From Corallococcus coralloides DSM 2259 (GTDB taxonomy: Bacteria; Myxococcota; Myxococcia; Myxococcales; Myxococcaceae): DNA of 64,000 nucleotides. Shown here in pieces: positions 24,288 through 34,975 of this stretch. Every line of letters begins with the position of its first letter. The stretch's first letter is position 1. The notes below the pieces were generated by a model, which was not told the DNA's origin, did not search any database, and worked only from the letters and a program-made list of their open reading frames with translations. The stretch covers positions 9,522,328-9,586,327 of the forward strand of contig NC_017030.1 in NCBI RefSeq assembly GCF_000255295.1, read 5' to 3'. Made by a program: the position numbers and the translations under genes.

Positions 24288-27182
24288 TCAGCTCAATGCC
24301 TCACGGCATTTGAGACAGACATCGTCCCCCTGCCCCACCGCTTCGGAGTACACCCAGCAGCGCGGGCACTTGGTGCCCAGCGCCGGAAGCACCTCCGCGG
24401 ACAGGGATGCGTTCTCACCGAAGGTCTGTGACACATCCAGGGCCTTCGCTGAATCAGATGGAGCATTCGCCAGTTCCACCTGGCTCACGATGAACAGCCC
24501 GGGCAGCTCCGCGCGGTGCGCCTCCAGCAACTCCCGCACCGCGCCCGTGGCGCTCAGCGCCACGCGGGCCTCCAGCGACGCGCCGATGCGCTTGTCCCGC
24601 CGCGCCACCTCCAGCACGCCCTGCACCGCGCTGCGCACCGCGAAGAGCTTCGCGTAGCGCGCCTCCAGTTCCGGCGGCATCGTGGCCTTCACCTCCGTGA
24701 AGCCCGCCAGGAACACGCTCTTGGCGCGCTCGCCCGGCAGGTGCTGCCACGCCTCCTCCGCCGTGAAGCTCATCACCGGCGCCAGCAGCGGCAGCAGCAC
24801 CGTGAGCACCTCGTGCAGCACCGTCTGCGCGCCCCGCCGCGCGGAGCCGTCCTGCTTCGCCGTGTAGAGCCGGTCCTTCAGGATGTCGAAGTACACGGCC
24901 GACAAATCATTGGCGCAGAAGTCCACCACCGTCGCGTAGACGAGGTGGAACTCATAATCCTCGTAGGCCTGCCGCACGCGCGCGGCCACCTGCGCCAGCC
25001 GCCCTCGCGCCCACTGGTCCAGGGGCAATAGCTTGTCCCCGGCCACCGCGTCCTTCGCCGGGTCGAAGTCGTGCAGGTTGCCCAGCGCGTACCGCAGCGT
25101 GTTGCGGATCTTCCGGTAGCCCTCCGACAGGCCCTTGAGGATGGCGTCCGACAGGCGCACGTCGTTGCGGTAGTCGCTCGCCGCCACCCACAGGCGCAGC
25201 ACCTCCGCGCCGTACTGCTGGATGACCTTGTCCGGCGCCACTGTGTTGCCCCGGCTCTTGGACATCTTCTCGCCCTGGCCATCCACTACGAAGCCGTGCG
25301 TCAGGCAGGCCTTGTAGGGCGCCACGTCGCGCGTGCCCACCGACACCAGCAGCGAGGAATGGAACCAGCCCCGGTGCTGATCACTCCCCTCCAGGAACAG
25401 GTCCGCCGGCACGCGCTGCCGCTTCGTCAGCACCGCGGACGCCATGCACGCCGAGTCGAACCACACGTCCAGGATGTCCGTCTCGCGGTGGAACTCGCCC
25501 TTGCCACAGCGCGGGCACGTGAAGTCCGCCCCCAGGAACTCCTTCACCGGCGTGCGGTACCACACGCCCGCGCCCTCCTGCTCCACCGCCGCCGCCACCC
25601 GCTCCATCACCTCCGGGGACACAACCGCGTCGTCGCACCCGTCGCAGTACGCGATGGGAATGGGCACGCCCCAGCTGCGCTGCCGGCTGATGCACCAGTC
25701 CGGACGGCCCTCCAGCATGCCCCGGATGCGCGACTGTCCCCACGACGGCACCCACTGCACCTGCTCCACCTGCTCCAGCACCACCTGCCGGAACGTCTGC
25801 GTGCCGTGGAAGGGCGCGTCCATCGGGATGAACCACTGGTAGGTCGCCGCCTGGATGACCGGCTGGTGGCAGCGCCAGCAGTGCGGATAGCTGTGCGTGA
25901 CGGTGTCCGACTTGTCATTGAGCAGCGCGCCCCGCTGCACCAGCAGGTCCAACACCACCGGGTTCGCCTCGAACACGCGCCGGCCCGCGAGCACCTCGCC
26001 CACCGTGTCGTCGTAGCGGCCGTCCGCGCGCACCGGGTTGTAGATGTCCAGGCCGTACTTGAGGCCGACCTCGTAGTCCTCCTGGCCATGTCCCGGCGCC
26101 GTGTGCACCAGCCCCGTGCCCGCGTCCAACGTGACGTGCTCCCCCAGCACCACGTGCCCCTGCCGCTCCAGGAACGGGTGCTGATACGTCATGTGCTCCA
26201 GGTCCTCGCCTGTCGCGTACGCGAGGATGCGCGACGGATCCACCAGCGCCGGAGATGACACCTCCCCCGTGGGCAGCTGCACGTGCTTCACGGCCAGCTC
26301 GTCCGACTTCACCTCCGCCAGCACCTTCGCCAGCAGGTCCTTCGCCACGCAGAGGACGCGGTCCTCCAGCCGGTAGAAGACGTATTCGAACCCGGCGTTC
26401 ACCGCGATGGCCAGGTTGGCCGGCAGCGTCCAGGGCGTGGTGGTCCAGATGACGAAGGACACGCGATGCCCCTTCAGCTGCGGCAGCTTCTCCACCAGCG
26501 CCGGCCCCGCGTCAAAGGCCACGTACGCGGACGGAGAGGTGTGCTCCGCGTACTCCACCTCCGCCTCCGCGAGCGCGGTCTGGTCCTGGAGGCACCACGC
26601 CACGGGCTTCTTGCGCCGGTACAGCATGCCCCGGCGCGCGAACGCGGCCAGCTCGCGGACCTCCTGCGCCTCGTAGCTGAAGTCGAGCGTCCGGTAGGGC
26701 GCGTCCCACGTTCCGAAGACGCCCAGCCGCTGGAACTCCGCGCGCTGGATGTCCACGAACTCCAGCGCGTACTCGCGGCAGCGCTCCAGCAGCGCGTCGC
26801 GAGACAGCGTGCGCTTGTCCAGCTTCTGTTCCTTGAGGCGCTTCTCCACCGCCTGCTCGATGGGCAGACCGTGGGTGTCCCAGCCGGGGATGAAGTCACA
26901 CGGGCGTCCGGAGAGGTTCCGGAACTTCACCACGATGTCCTTCAGGACTTTGTTGAGCGCATGCCCGGCATGCAGGTGGCCGTTGGCGTACGGCGGCCCG
27001 TCCGCCAGCACGAAGGGCTCACGGCCCGCGTTCTTCGCCAGCAACTGCGTCCACACGTCCTGCTCCCGCCACCAGGCGAGCAGGCGCGGTTCGAGCTGGC
27101 CCAGGTTCCCCTTCATGGGGAACTCCGTGCGCGGCAGGTGGACGGTGGCGTCGAGGTCCTTGCGGGAGGGGGCGTCGCTCAT
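24288..27182 (-). CDS. ileS: Isoleucine--tRNA ligase
   Basis: The protein has 964 residues, class Ia. The N-terminal signature is PYANGHLHAGHALNKVLKDI, in which the HIGH box reads HAGH; KMSKS is intact (GEKMSKSRGNTVAP). The editing domain and the C-terminal zinc site CPRCW...CLKC are present. It charges tRNA-Ile with isoleucine. The ATG at 27182 is the first family-like start. In E. coli ileS precedes lspA directly; here lspA is the next minus-strand function but three genes lie between. Convergent with the Mut7-C gene. Confidence 0.97.
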   Translation of the reverse strand: MSDAPSRKDLDATVHLPRTEFPMKGNLGQLEPRLLAWWREQDVWTQLLAKNAGREPFVLADGPPYANGHLHAGHALNKVLKDIVVKFRNLSGRPCDFIPGWDTHGLPIEQAVEKRLKEQKLDKRTLSRDALLERCREYALEFVDIQRAEFQRLGVFGTWDAPYRTLDFSYEAQEVRELAAFARRGMLYRRKKPVAWCLQDQTALAEAEVEYAEHTSPSAYVAFDAGPALVEKLPQLKGHRVSFVIWTTTPWTLPANLAIAVNAGFEYVFYRLEDRVLCVAKDLLAKVLAEVKSDELAVKHVQLPTGEVSSPALVDPSRILAYATGEDLEHMTYQHPFLERQGHVVLGEHVTLDAGTGLVHTAPGHGQEDYEVGLKYGLDIYNPVRADGRYDDTVGEVLAGRRVFEANPVVLDLLVQRGALLNDKSDTVTHSYPHCWRCHQPVIQAATYQWFIPMDAPFHGTQTFRQVVLEQVEQVQWVPSWGQSRIRGMLEGRPDWCISRQRSWGVPIPIAYCDGCDDAVVSPEVMERVAAAVEQEGAGVWYRTPVKEFLGADFTCPRCGKGEFHRETDILDVWFDSACMASAVLTKRQRVPADLFLEGSDQHRGWFHSSLLVSVGTRDVAPYKACLTHGFVVDGQGEKMSKSRGNTVAPDKVIQQYGAEVLRLWVAASDYRNDVRLSDAILKGLSEGYRKIRNTLRYALGNLHDFDPAKDAVAGDKLLPLDQWARGRLAQVAARVRQAYEDYEFHLVYATVVDFCANDLSAVYFDILKDRLYTAKQDGSARRGAQTVLHEVLTVLLPLLAPVMSFTAEEAWQHLPGERAKSVFLAGFTEVKATMPPELEARYAKLFAVRSAVQGVLEVARRDKRIGASLEARVALSATGAVRELLEAHRAELPGLFIVSQVELANAPSDSAKALDVSQTFGENASLSAEVLPALGTKCPRCWVYSEAVGQGDDVCLKCREALS

Positions 27183-27235
27183 GGCTTGAGCGCCCGTAAC
27201 ACCCTCCCGCCGGTCCTTCAATCACACCCGCGAGC

Positions 27236-27532
27236 TCACTCGTCGTGGTGGTCGTCGCCGTGTTCGTGCGTATGCGGCTGGGGCGTGTTCTTGCCCTTGC
27301 CCTTGGGACACTTCTTGGCGCACTTCGCCTTCGCGGCCTGGAATGCCTTGGTGCACTTGTCCGTGCAGTTCCTGTCCTTGGCGGAGCACTTCTTCACACA
27401 GGCCTGCATCGTGGGGCCGGCGTTGATGGAGCACTTCTCGTCGCACGTCTGCGCGAGCGCCTGGGGCGCCACCAGCACGGCTCCCAGCGCCATCAGTCCC
27501 AGCCATCCCCGCACCGCGATACGCGTCGTCAT
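27236..27532 (-). CDS. Secreted protein with two twin-CX3C modules and His-rich tail
   Basis: The protein has 98 residues; a Sec signal ends near QALAQ. The mature part has eight Cys with exact spacing CX3C-X10-CX3C, 6 residues, CX3C-X10-CX3C, consistent with two disulfide-closed helical hairpins like those of small Tim proteins; that comparison is structural only. The end is His/Asp-rich (HTHEHGDDHHDE) and may bind metal. The same spacing occurs in the protein at 28266-28589. It is 30 nt downstream of 27563-28252 in the same operon. Confidence 0.78.
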   Translation of the reverse strand: MTTRIAVRGWLGLMALGAVLVAPQALAQTCDEKCSINAGPTMQACVKKCSAKDRNCTDKCTKAFQAAKAKCAKKCPKGKGKNTPQPHTHEHGDDHHDE

Positions 27533-27562
27533 GTCGCTCTCGTCTTCCTTTGCCCGCTGGCG

Positions 27563-28252
27563 TCACTCGCCCGGGCGCATGTCATCGTCTGGTGCCGCGG
27601 CCCGGCGCACCAGCCGCACCGCCACCGGACCTTCCTTGGTGACCGCGACGTTGAGCGCGACCTCTTCCGTGGAGGACTTGAACACGCGGGGCTGGATCTC
27701 CTTGAACCCCGCCTTGGTGAGCACCTCGCGGTAGAAGGCCTCCACCTCCGCGGTCGTCTTGCCCGGCACCGAGTAGCTCACCGTGTGCGAGCCCTCCGTC
27801 TGCGCCGTCAGCACCCCGGCGCCACCGGGGAAGACGGGCAGCCCCGCGGGCTGGGGTGCCTTCGCCGCGCCCAGGTTCGCCTGCCCCAGGAACACCGTGG
27901 TGGTGCCGTCCGGGTTCACCTGGAGGATGGCCGTGTAGGAGATGAAGTTGCGCGTGTCGAGGCCCGTCACCATCGGCTCGCGCAGGAGCTGCGGCTGCTT
28001 GTACGCCTCTTGCACCGAGAAGCCCCAGGACTGGAAGCGGTCCACCACGCTCTGGAGGATGACCTGTGGCTTCTCCTTGCTGCGCACCGCGAGCAGCTTC
28101 ACCGGCACGCCGTTGGCGTCCACCTGCCCCGGCACGTCCACGACGCTGACCGTCTTGGGGATGTCCCAGGTGAAGTTGGCCCGCTGCGCCCACGCGGGAG
28201 CGGCCCCCATCAGCGACAGCAGCAGGGCCCAGCGCCCGAATCCACGCTTCAT
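27563..28252 (-). CDS. Secreted hypothetical protein
   Basis: The protein has 229 residues, signal cleaved after PAWA. The first third (PGQVDANGVPVKLLAVRSKE) resembles a secreted alpha/beta domain; the last third, FYREVLTKAGFKEIQP, looks like a short alpha/beta repeat with KTTAEVEAFYR. No catalytic residues stand out. It lies between the two twin-CX3C genes and downstream of the TadE/TadG genes, spaced 13 nt from the next gene, so it is probably part of the same operon. Confidence 0.72.
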   Translation of the reverse strand: MKRGFGRWALLLSLMGAAPAWAQRANFTWDIPKTVSVVDVPGQVDANGVPVKLLAVRSKEKPQVILQSVVDRFQSWGFSVQEAYKQPQLLREPMVTGLDTRNFISYTAILQVNPDGTTTVFLGQANLGAAKAPQPAGLPVFPGGAGVLTAQTEGSHTVSYSVPGKTTAEVEAFYREVLTKAGFKEIQPRVFKSSTEEVALNVAVTKEGPVAVRLVRRAAAPDDDMRPGE

Positions 28253-28265
28253 CTCCGGTCCCTTC

Positions 28266-28589
28266 CTACCCGCGGTGCGACCGTGCGGCCTTGACGGACT
28301 TGCCCGACTTCGGACCCGTGTCGCCCTCCGGCTTGGGGCAGCGGGCCTTGCACTGGTTGAACTGGGCCTGGAACTTCTGCGCGCAGCGCGCGGAGCAGGT
28401 GCGGCTGCTGTCCTTCGCCGACCCCGGACTGCTCGGCGCCGGACAGGCGGTGATGCAGGCGTTGAGCGTGTCCCCGTTCTTCGTCGCGCAGTCCGTGTTG
28501 CATGAGTTGCTGTCCGCGCGCGCGGGGGATGCCGTCAGACACAACATGAACGCCAGCACTCCACCCGACAGCAGGCTTCGCATCTTCAT
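28266..28589 (-). CDS. Secreted protein with two twin-CX3C modules
   Basis: The protein has 107 residues, signal cleaved around SPARA. The mature part again has the spacing CX3C-X10-CX3C, a 15-residue linker, then CX3C-X10-CX3C, and a basic tail. It is clearly related in design to the gene at 27236, though the sequence between the Cys differs. The start is ATG 28589, only 2 nt past the stop of the upstream TadE-like gene with AAGGA upstream; MRSLL (28583) is an alternative. Confidence 0.78.
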   Translation of the reverse strand: MKMRSLLSGGVLAFMLCLTASPARADSNSCNTDCATKNGDTLNACITACPAPSSPGSAKDSSRTCSARCAQKFQAQFNQCKARCPKPEGDTGPKSGKSVKAARSHRG

Positions 28590-28591
28590 CT

Positions 28592-29596
28592 TCAGCAATC
28601 CTTTCCAAGGAAACAGCCGCCATTGCCGGTGCGATCCAGATAGCCCAGACCGTAATGGGGCGTGGTGATGCCAATCATCGCACCGGGCGTCGTGTTCCAC
28701 AGGTTGCCCAGGGCCGCGGGCTTCATGAAGTACTGCATGAAGTTGGTCTCCTCACCCGCCGCGCTCATCCAGAAGGTGTTCTCACGCTGCATCAGCACCA
28801 GGGGCGGCAGCGGATTCATGAAGAGAGCGTCCATGGCCAGGAAGCTGGCGTAGGTCGGGATGGGCAGCGTGGTGGGCTCGTAGACGCCCTTTGTGACGAC
28901 GTAGAAGGCAGCGTTGGTGCAGGGAACCGCCATGTCCTGGAACAGCAAGCAGGTCGTGGTCTCCTCCTCGCTCGCCAGGCCCCAGTCATCCACCAGCATG
29001 GAGAAGCGGCCCTGGCAGCTGCCTCCCACCGCCCGGCCAATGCCACACACCTGGATGGCGGCGTTGGCTGCGTCCAGGTGCTGCTCGTTGTACAGGCCGG
29101 TCTCCGGCGTCTGGTCCAGGAACCGGCTGGGGATGTTCCAGGCGCTCAAGGTCGCCTGCGAGGTGCACGCCGAGCCGCCCTGGTCGCGGAACAACAGCCG
29201 GGTCAACACCGGGCCATTCCAGCCGAGCCCTCCGTTCCGCCCGCAGCTCACGCGCAGGTCCGAACCCCGCGTGAAGACCTGGGTGATGGTGTCACCGCGG
29301 TTCACGGACGACAGGCCGTTGAAATCCGCGTAGCGCGCCTGGGCGTCCTCCCCGCCCTGCCGCATGGAATCCTCCGCGGGATCGAAGTCGGAGATGAGGA
29401 GGCTGTGCATCCGTCCGTGCGTGCCGTTCCACAGCGCGGACACGGCGGCCTCCTGCACCTTCAGCGACAGGAAGCCCACCTCCGCGAAGTGGATGCCGAA
29501 CACCAGGATGGTGATGAACAGCGTGACTCCGAGGGCCGCCTCGACGATGGACTGGCCCCGCGCCTGCCGGGGGTGACGACGAAGGTGGCGGTGCAT
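28592..29596 (-). CDS. TadE-like minor pilin or pseudopilin, large
   Basis: The protein has 334 residues. The N-terminus has a basic region, GQSIVEAALGVTLFITILV as the TadE-like membrane segment, then a large exported part with several Cys (VSCGRNGG, GGSACTSQ, CQGRF, GGCFLGKDC). TadE-like proteins are minor parts of Flp/Tad pili; here the exported domain is bigger than usual. The ATG overlaps the stop of the previous gene (TGATG), which indicates coupling. The ATPase, secretin and prepilin-peptidase genes are not in the window. Confidence 0.75.
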   Translation of the reverse strand: MHRHLRRHPRQARGQSIVEAALGVTLFITILVFGIHFAEVGFLSLKVQEAAVSALWNGTHGRMHSLLISDFDPAEDSMRQGGEDAQARYADFNGLSSVNRGDTITQVFTRGSDLRVSCGRNGGLGWNGPVLTRLLFRDQGGSACTSQATLSAWNIPSRFLDQTPETGLYNEQHLDAANAAIQVCGIGRAVGGSCQGRFSMLVDDWGLASEEETTTCLLFQDMAVPCTNAAFYVVTKGVYEPTTLPIPTYASFLAMDALFMNPLPPLVLMQRENTFWMSAAGEETNFMQYFMKPAALGNLWNTTPGAMIGITTPHYGLGYLDRTGNGGCFLGKDC

Positions 29597-31275
29597 CACT
29601 GGAACCCCCTGAAGCCGACGCGGCGGAGCTCTTCAATGGTCTGGGCGGAGGACGGAGAGGTGGGGCGCAGCGTGTCGATGGCGTCCTGCAGGCCCGTCTC
29701 GTCCGTGTCCACCGGCACCAGCGTGGCGCGCCAGTACGGGTTGAGCAGGTTGGGCGGCTCGCTCCAGTGGGAGAAGCTCGCGCTGCGTCCGCGGTGGTAG
29801 TACGCGATGCCCGTGGACAGCGCCGTCTGGATGCCCAGCGGCGTGACGCCGTCCGCCATGGTGGCGCTGGTGTTGTCGAACCGGCCCGCGTTCGGGTTCG
29901 GGTTGGCCGCCTTGAAGCGGAAGCGGAACGCCAGGTTCCACGGGTCCTGCTGCGCGACGGGCATGTTGCTGCGGTCGCGCTGGATGACCGCGAAGTTCTT
30001 CGGCTGCCCGTAGTTGTTGTCCGCGCCGCCGGGCCACAGCTCCGTCAGGTTGTAGTCCATGAACGGCGGCCAGATGCCCGGGCAGCTGGACACGCCGCCC
30101 AGACACGGCGCCAGCATGTGCCGCGCGAAGGGCGCCGGGTCCGTGCCGCCCAGCCACATGTGCATGGGCGTGGGCATGACGCCACCGGAGGCCGCGAACA
30201 GGGCCGTGGTCGGGACCGTGCCGCCCACCATCACCGGGCACGGCGGCCCACCGCCATGCGCGATGTGGTTGTAGATGAAGGCCACGACGCCCTCGTCCTC
30301 GGCCGAGACGGCGGGAGCGTAGGGAGGAAAGAGCCCGTACTGGAGGATGGGCTTGCCGAAGTGGGCCGTGCCCGCGGCGAACGGGAGCGTGACGATGTCC
30401 GGCGGCAGGATGACGAAGGCCAGGTTCGCCTCGTGCGCGATGTACTGCTCGATGGTCCGCGACGTGACGAAGGTGAAGCCGCGGCTGCCCATGGCCGCGT
30501 CCACGCTGTGGGCCACCGTCAGCGGCAGCGGATCACACACCGCGCCGCCACCCACGCACGCCGTGTTGTCCGCCAGCTCGTTCCGGGAGACGTTGCCCGC
30601 GGACGGCGCCAGCCACCCCGCGTCGCGCGGGTTCTTCCCCGCCACCAGGTCCCCCAGGATGTCATTGGCGAAGCCCTGGTCGCCCACCTTGTCCTCGAGG
30701 CTCATGTAGTCCTCCAGCGAGGAGGCATACAGCGCGCCCGCGGCCACCTGGTGCAGGCGCATCTGCAGGCCCACCATCGGGTCCAACGCCTGGAAGACGG
30801 CCTCCACGCGCAGGTCCTCGCGCTGGAGCGTGGTGATCAGCCGGCCCAGGTCTGTCACCCCGCGGACGCCGCACTGGCACATGCGGGCGCAGAAGCCGTT
30901 GGACCAGGCGCAGGGGCAGCCCGCGGTGGCGAACGCCTGGTAGACGGGCAGCCACGCCCCGTAGCCAATCTTCGCCGCGTTCAGCTCGCCCCGGTAGAGA
31001 CTGGCCCAGCTGAGCAGGCTGGCCGCGCCGGCGTTCGCCACCATGTGGGCGATCTCCGCGCGGTTGCTGACGGCGATGGTGTTGAACGTGCGCGCCGTGG
31101 CCACCGCGTTGGAGTACGCGGCCGCGTCCGCCACCGTCTGCACCTCGATGCGCTCGCGCACCTTCATGGTGAACGACAGCGTGAGGGCCACCATCAGCAA
31201 CAGCAGCAGCATGCTGAGGACGAACAGCACCAGGGTCTGACCGCGCTGGGAGAAGGAGCGCCTCATGGTTTTCAC
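29596..31275 (-). CDS. TadG-like envelope protein
   Basis: The protein has 559 residues. GQTLVLFVLSMLLLLLMVAL is the membrane segment of a TadE/TadG-like family; the next part, KVRERIEVQTVADAAAYSNAVATARTFN, is the hallmark TadG-like N-terminal domain. The rest is a large exported domain with four closely spaced Cys (CPCAWSNGFCARMCQCG). The start is a GTG at 31275 inside the stop of the upstream gene (GTGA), or the ATG at 31266. It is the middle gene of a TadE-TadG-TadE series. Confidence 0.78.
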   Translation of the reverse strand: MKTMRRSFSQRGQTLVLFVLSMLLLLLMVALTLSFTMKVRERIEVQTVADAAAYSNAVATARTFNTIAVSNRAEIAHMVANAGAASLLSWASLYRGELNAAKIGYGAWLPVYQAFATAGCPCAWSNGFCARMCQCGVRGVTDLGRLITTLQREDLRVEAVFQALDPMVGLQMRLHQVAAGALYASSLEDYMSLEDKVGDQGFANDILGDLVAGKNPRDAGWLAPSAGNVSRNELADNTACVGGGAVCDPLPLTVAHSVDAAMGSRGFTFVTSRTIEQYIAHEANLAFVILPPDIVTLPFAAGTAHFGKPILQYGLFPPYAPAVSAEDEGVVAFIYNHIAHGGGPPCPVMVGGTVPTTALFAASGGVMPTPMHMWLGGTDPAPFARHMLAPCLGGVSSCPGIWPPFMDYNLTELWPGGADNNYGQPKNFAVIQRDRSNMPVAQQDPWNLAFRFRFKAANPNPNAGRFDNTSATMADGVTPLGIQTALSTGIAYYHRGRSASFSHWSEPPNLLNPYWRATLVPVDTDETGLQDAIDTLRPTSPSSAQTIEELRRVGFRGFQ

Positions 31276-32078
31276 CGGGGACAGGCCATGGTGGCGAAGA
31301 AACGCGACTTCACGGGCGTCATCATTCGCATGGTGAACGTGGTGATGATGGGGAAGACGTACTGCCGGTTGAGCACGCGCTCCGCCAGCTCCGCGCCCAG
31401 CTCACCGTCCAGCACGTGCGACGTCGTCACGTCACTGCCGTTCCAGTTGGCGCTGCGCTCCGCGACGATGAGCGGGTTCGCGTCCGTGTAGGAACGCAGG
31501 CTGAAGTGCGCCAGGAACATGCGCGACATCACCCAGTTGGCGAACGGGATGCGCAGCGGGTACCAGAACACCAGCTGCACCTCCAGCCGCCGCAGGTGCC
31601 CCGGCCGGTCGAAGTCGCTGTCCTCCGGGCTGTCCACGCCGCCGCCCGCCAGGTCCCGCTGGATCCACACGATGCTGCGGTTGTGGACGCCGTCCATGCC
31701 GGGGCCCGGACCGCCGGAGCCCGCGTAGCGGTTGTTCATCCGCGCCGCGAACGCCTCCGCCAAAAGACGGGGCGCGTCCGAACCCGCGCCGCGGCCCAAC
31801 GGACCGTTGAGCGAACCCGTCCCCTGCCCCATGAACGAGTGGAAGGTCGGAATCAGCGCCAGGATGGCCGCGTGGGTCATCCGCTCGCAGTCCCCGTGCG
31901 CCACGCTGCCCGCGCGCGTCGCCCGGAAGGCCGCGTAGTGCGTCATCACCCGCGCCTGCATCATCAGGAACAGCTGCAGCGCGCCCAGGATGAGGAACGT
32001 CACCAGTGGCAGCGACAGCGCGGCCTCCACCAGGGCCTGGCCGGATTCGCCTGCTTCACGGGGGGATCGTGCGCTCAT
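31272..32078 (-). CDS. TadE-like minor pilin or pseudopilin
   Basis: The protein has 268 residues. GQALVEAALSLPLVTFLILG is the TadE-type membrane segment after a short basic start; the exported part is about 220 residues. The gene is first in the minus-strand series and overlaps the TadG-like gene by 4 nt. The ATG at 32078 was chosen because the membrane segment falls at the usual place; a longer frame upstream is possible but not family-like. Confidence 0.78.
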   Translation of the reverse strand: MSARSPREAGESGQALVEAALSLPLVTFLILGALQLFLMMQARVMTHYAAFRATRAGSVAHGDCERMTHAAILALIPTFHSFMGQGTGSLNGPLGRGAGSDAPRLLAEAFAARMNNRYAGSGGPGPGMDGVHNRSIVWIQRDLAGGGVDSPEDSDFDRPGHLRRLEVQLVFWYPLRIPFANWVMSRMFLAHFSLRSYTDANPLIVAERSANWNGSDVTTSHVLDGELGAELAERVLNRQYVFPIITTFTMRMMTPVKSRFFATMACPR

Positions 32079-32246
32079 ACGGAGGCGTATCCTGCGGGAC
32101 GGGGGAATCTCGCAGTATCCGTCAAGTGACCGCCGACACACTGCGTCGGGGTCTGAAAGGGGGGTCCGGGATTGTCGCAGAGGACGGGCCCCGTGAAAAC
32201 TTCCCGGGATTCAACACCCTGAGTGAAACCGTGTAACGACGCTGTT

Positions 32247-33683
<1,437 letters not shown>

Positions 33684-33760
33684 CAGTGAACGCGAGGATA
33701 GCAAAGGGTGCCCACCTGCCGTGCCTCCACGCCCGTGCGTGCTAGTGTCCCGCGCCCCGC

Positions 33761-34780
33761 ATGCCCCCCCGAAAAGCCCAGCCGAAGAAGGCGCCCGTCC
33801 CGCCTGGCGCACAGGCACCCGAGCGCGGTGACGCACCGCGACCCAAGCGGCCCCGCGCGAAGAAGACCGTGGCCATCCTGTCCCGCAAGCGCTCGCTGTA
33901 CTCGACACGCCGGCTGGTGGAGGCCATCAAGGCCCAGGGGCACCGGGCGCTCGTGTTCGACACGCTGCGCTGCTGCCTGCTCCTGGCCCGGGGCCAGCCG
34001 CGCATGACCTACCGCGGCGCGGAGGTGAAGGGCGTGGACGTGGTGATTCCGCGCATCGGCGCGTCCATCACCGCGTACGGCCTGGCGGTGGTGAACCACT
34101 TCGAGATGATGGACGTGCCGGTGCTCAACCCGCCCACGGCCATCGCGCGAAGCCGCGACAAGCTGCGCGCGCTCCAGTTCCTCGCCCGCGCGGGCCTGGA
34201 CATGCCCCGCACGGTGATGGCGCATGACCGCGGCAACGTGCGCAAGCTGGTGCAGGAGGTGGGTGGGCTGCCCGTCATCATCAAGCTGATCAAGGGCACC
34301 CAGGGCGTGGGCGTGATGATCGCCCACACGCTGCCGGAGGTGCAGACCATCCTCGACACCTTCTGGGACCTGGGCCAGGAGATCGTCCTCCAGGAGTTCG
34401 TCGCGGAGAGCGAGGGCCGCGACGTGCGCGCGCTGGTGGTGGGCGACACCGTGGTGGGCGCCATGCGCCGCAAGGCGAAGAAGGGCGAGTTCCGCTCCAA
34501 CATCCACCGCGGCGGCGAGGGCCGCGCCATCACCCTGCCCCCGGACTACATGGAGGCCGCGGTGAAGGCGGCGCGCATCATCGGGCTGGAGGTCGCGGGC
34601 GTGGACATGCTGGAGGGCCGCGAGGGCCCGCGCCTGATGGAGATCAACTCCAGCCCCGGCTTCGAGGGCCTGGAGGGCGCCACCGGCAAGGACATCGCGG
34701 GCCACATCGTGGAGCACGCGTTGGTGTACGCGGGGACCCGGGCCAGCGCGTTGCGCACACGGGCGGGCCGCGCCTCCTGA
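33761..34780 (+). CDS. rimK: RimK-like ATP-grasp ligase
   Basis: The protein has 339 residues. After a 35-residue basic Pro-rich extension it follows RimK: KKTVAILSRKRSLYSTRRLV, VDVVIPRIGASITAYGLAVV, LPVIIKLIKGTQGVGVM (ATP-binding), SNIHRGGEGRAITL and LMEINSSPGFEGLE with metal-binding Glu/Asn. RimK adds glutamate to the C-terminus of ribosomal protein S6; relatives ligate other amino acids. The extension is not in E. coli RimK. It is divergent from the sigma-54 activator, 77 nt apart. Confidence 0.9.
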   Translation: MPPRKAQPKKAPVPPGAQAPERGDAPRPKRPRAKKTVAILSRKRSLYSTRRLVEAIKAQGHRALVFDTLRCCLLLARGQPRMTYRGAEVKGVDVVIPRIGASITAYGLAVVNHFEMMDVPVLNPPTAIARSRDKLRALQFLARAGLDMPRTVMAHDRGNVRKLVQEVGGLPVIIKLIKGTQGVGVMIAHTLPEVQTILDTFWDLGQEIVLQEFVAESEGRDVRALVVGDTVVGAMRRKAKKGEFRSNIHRGGEGRAITLPPDYMEAAVKAARIIGLEVAGVDMLEGREGPRLMEINSSPGFEGLEGATGKDIAGHIVEHALVYAGTRASALRTRAGRAS

Positions 34781-34975
34781 ACGAGATGTGGTGTTGAAAG
34801 CAGGCGCGCGAGCAGCACCTGCGTGCCTGCCCGCCTGCTCCATGGCGTGCGTGCGGGACTTCACGGTGCGCACGGTGCCTTGGATGCTCCTCAGGAATAC
34901 GGGAATGCCTTCGGGCGCGGATTGTCCGTGGGTGTTGGCAGCGGCGGGGATGCGCCTCTAATCTGGCGACCCCCG

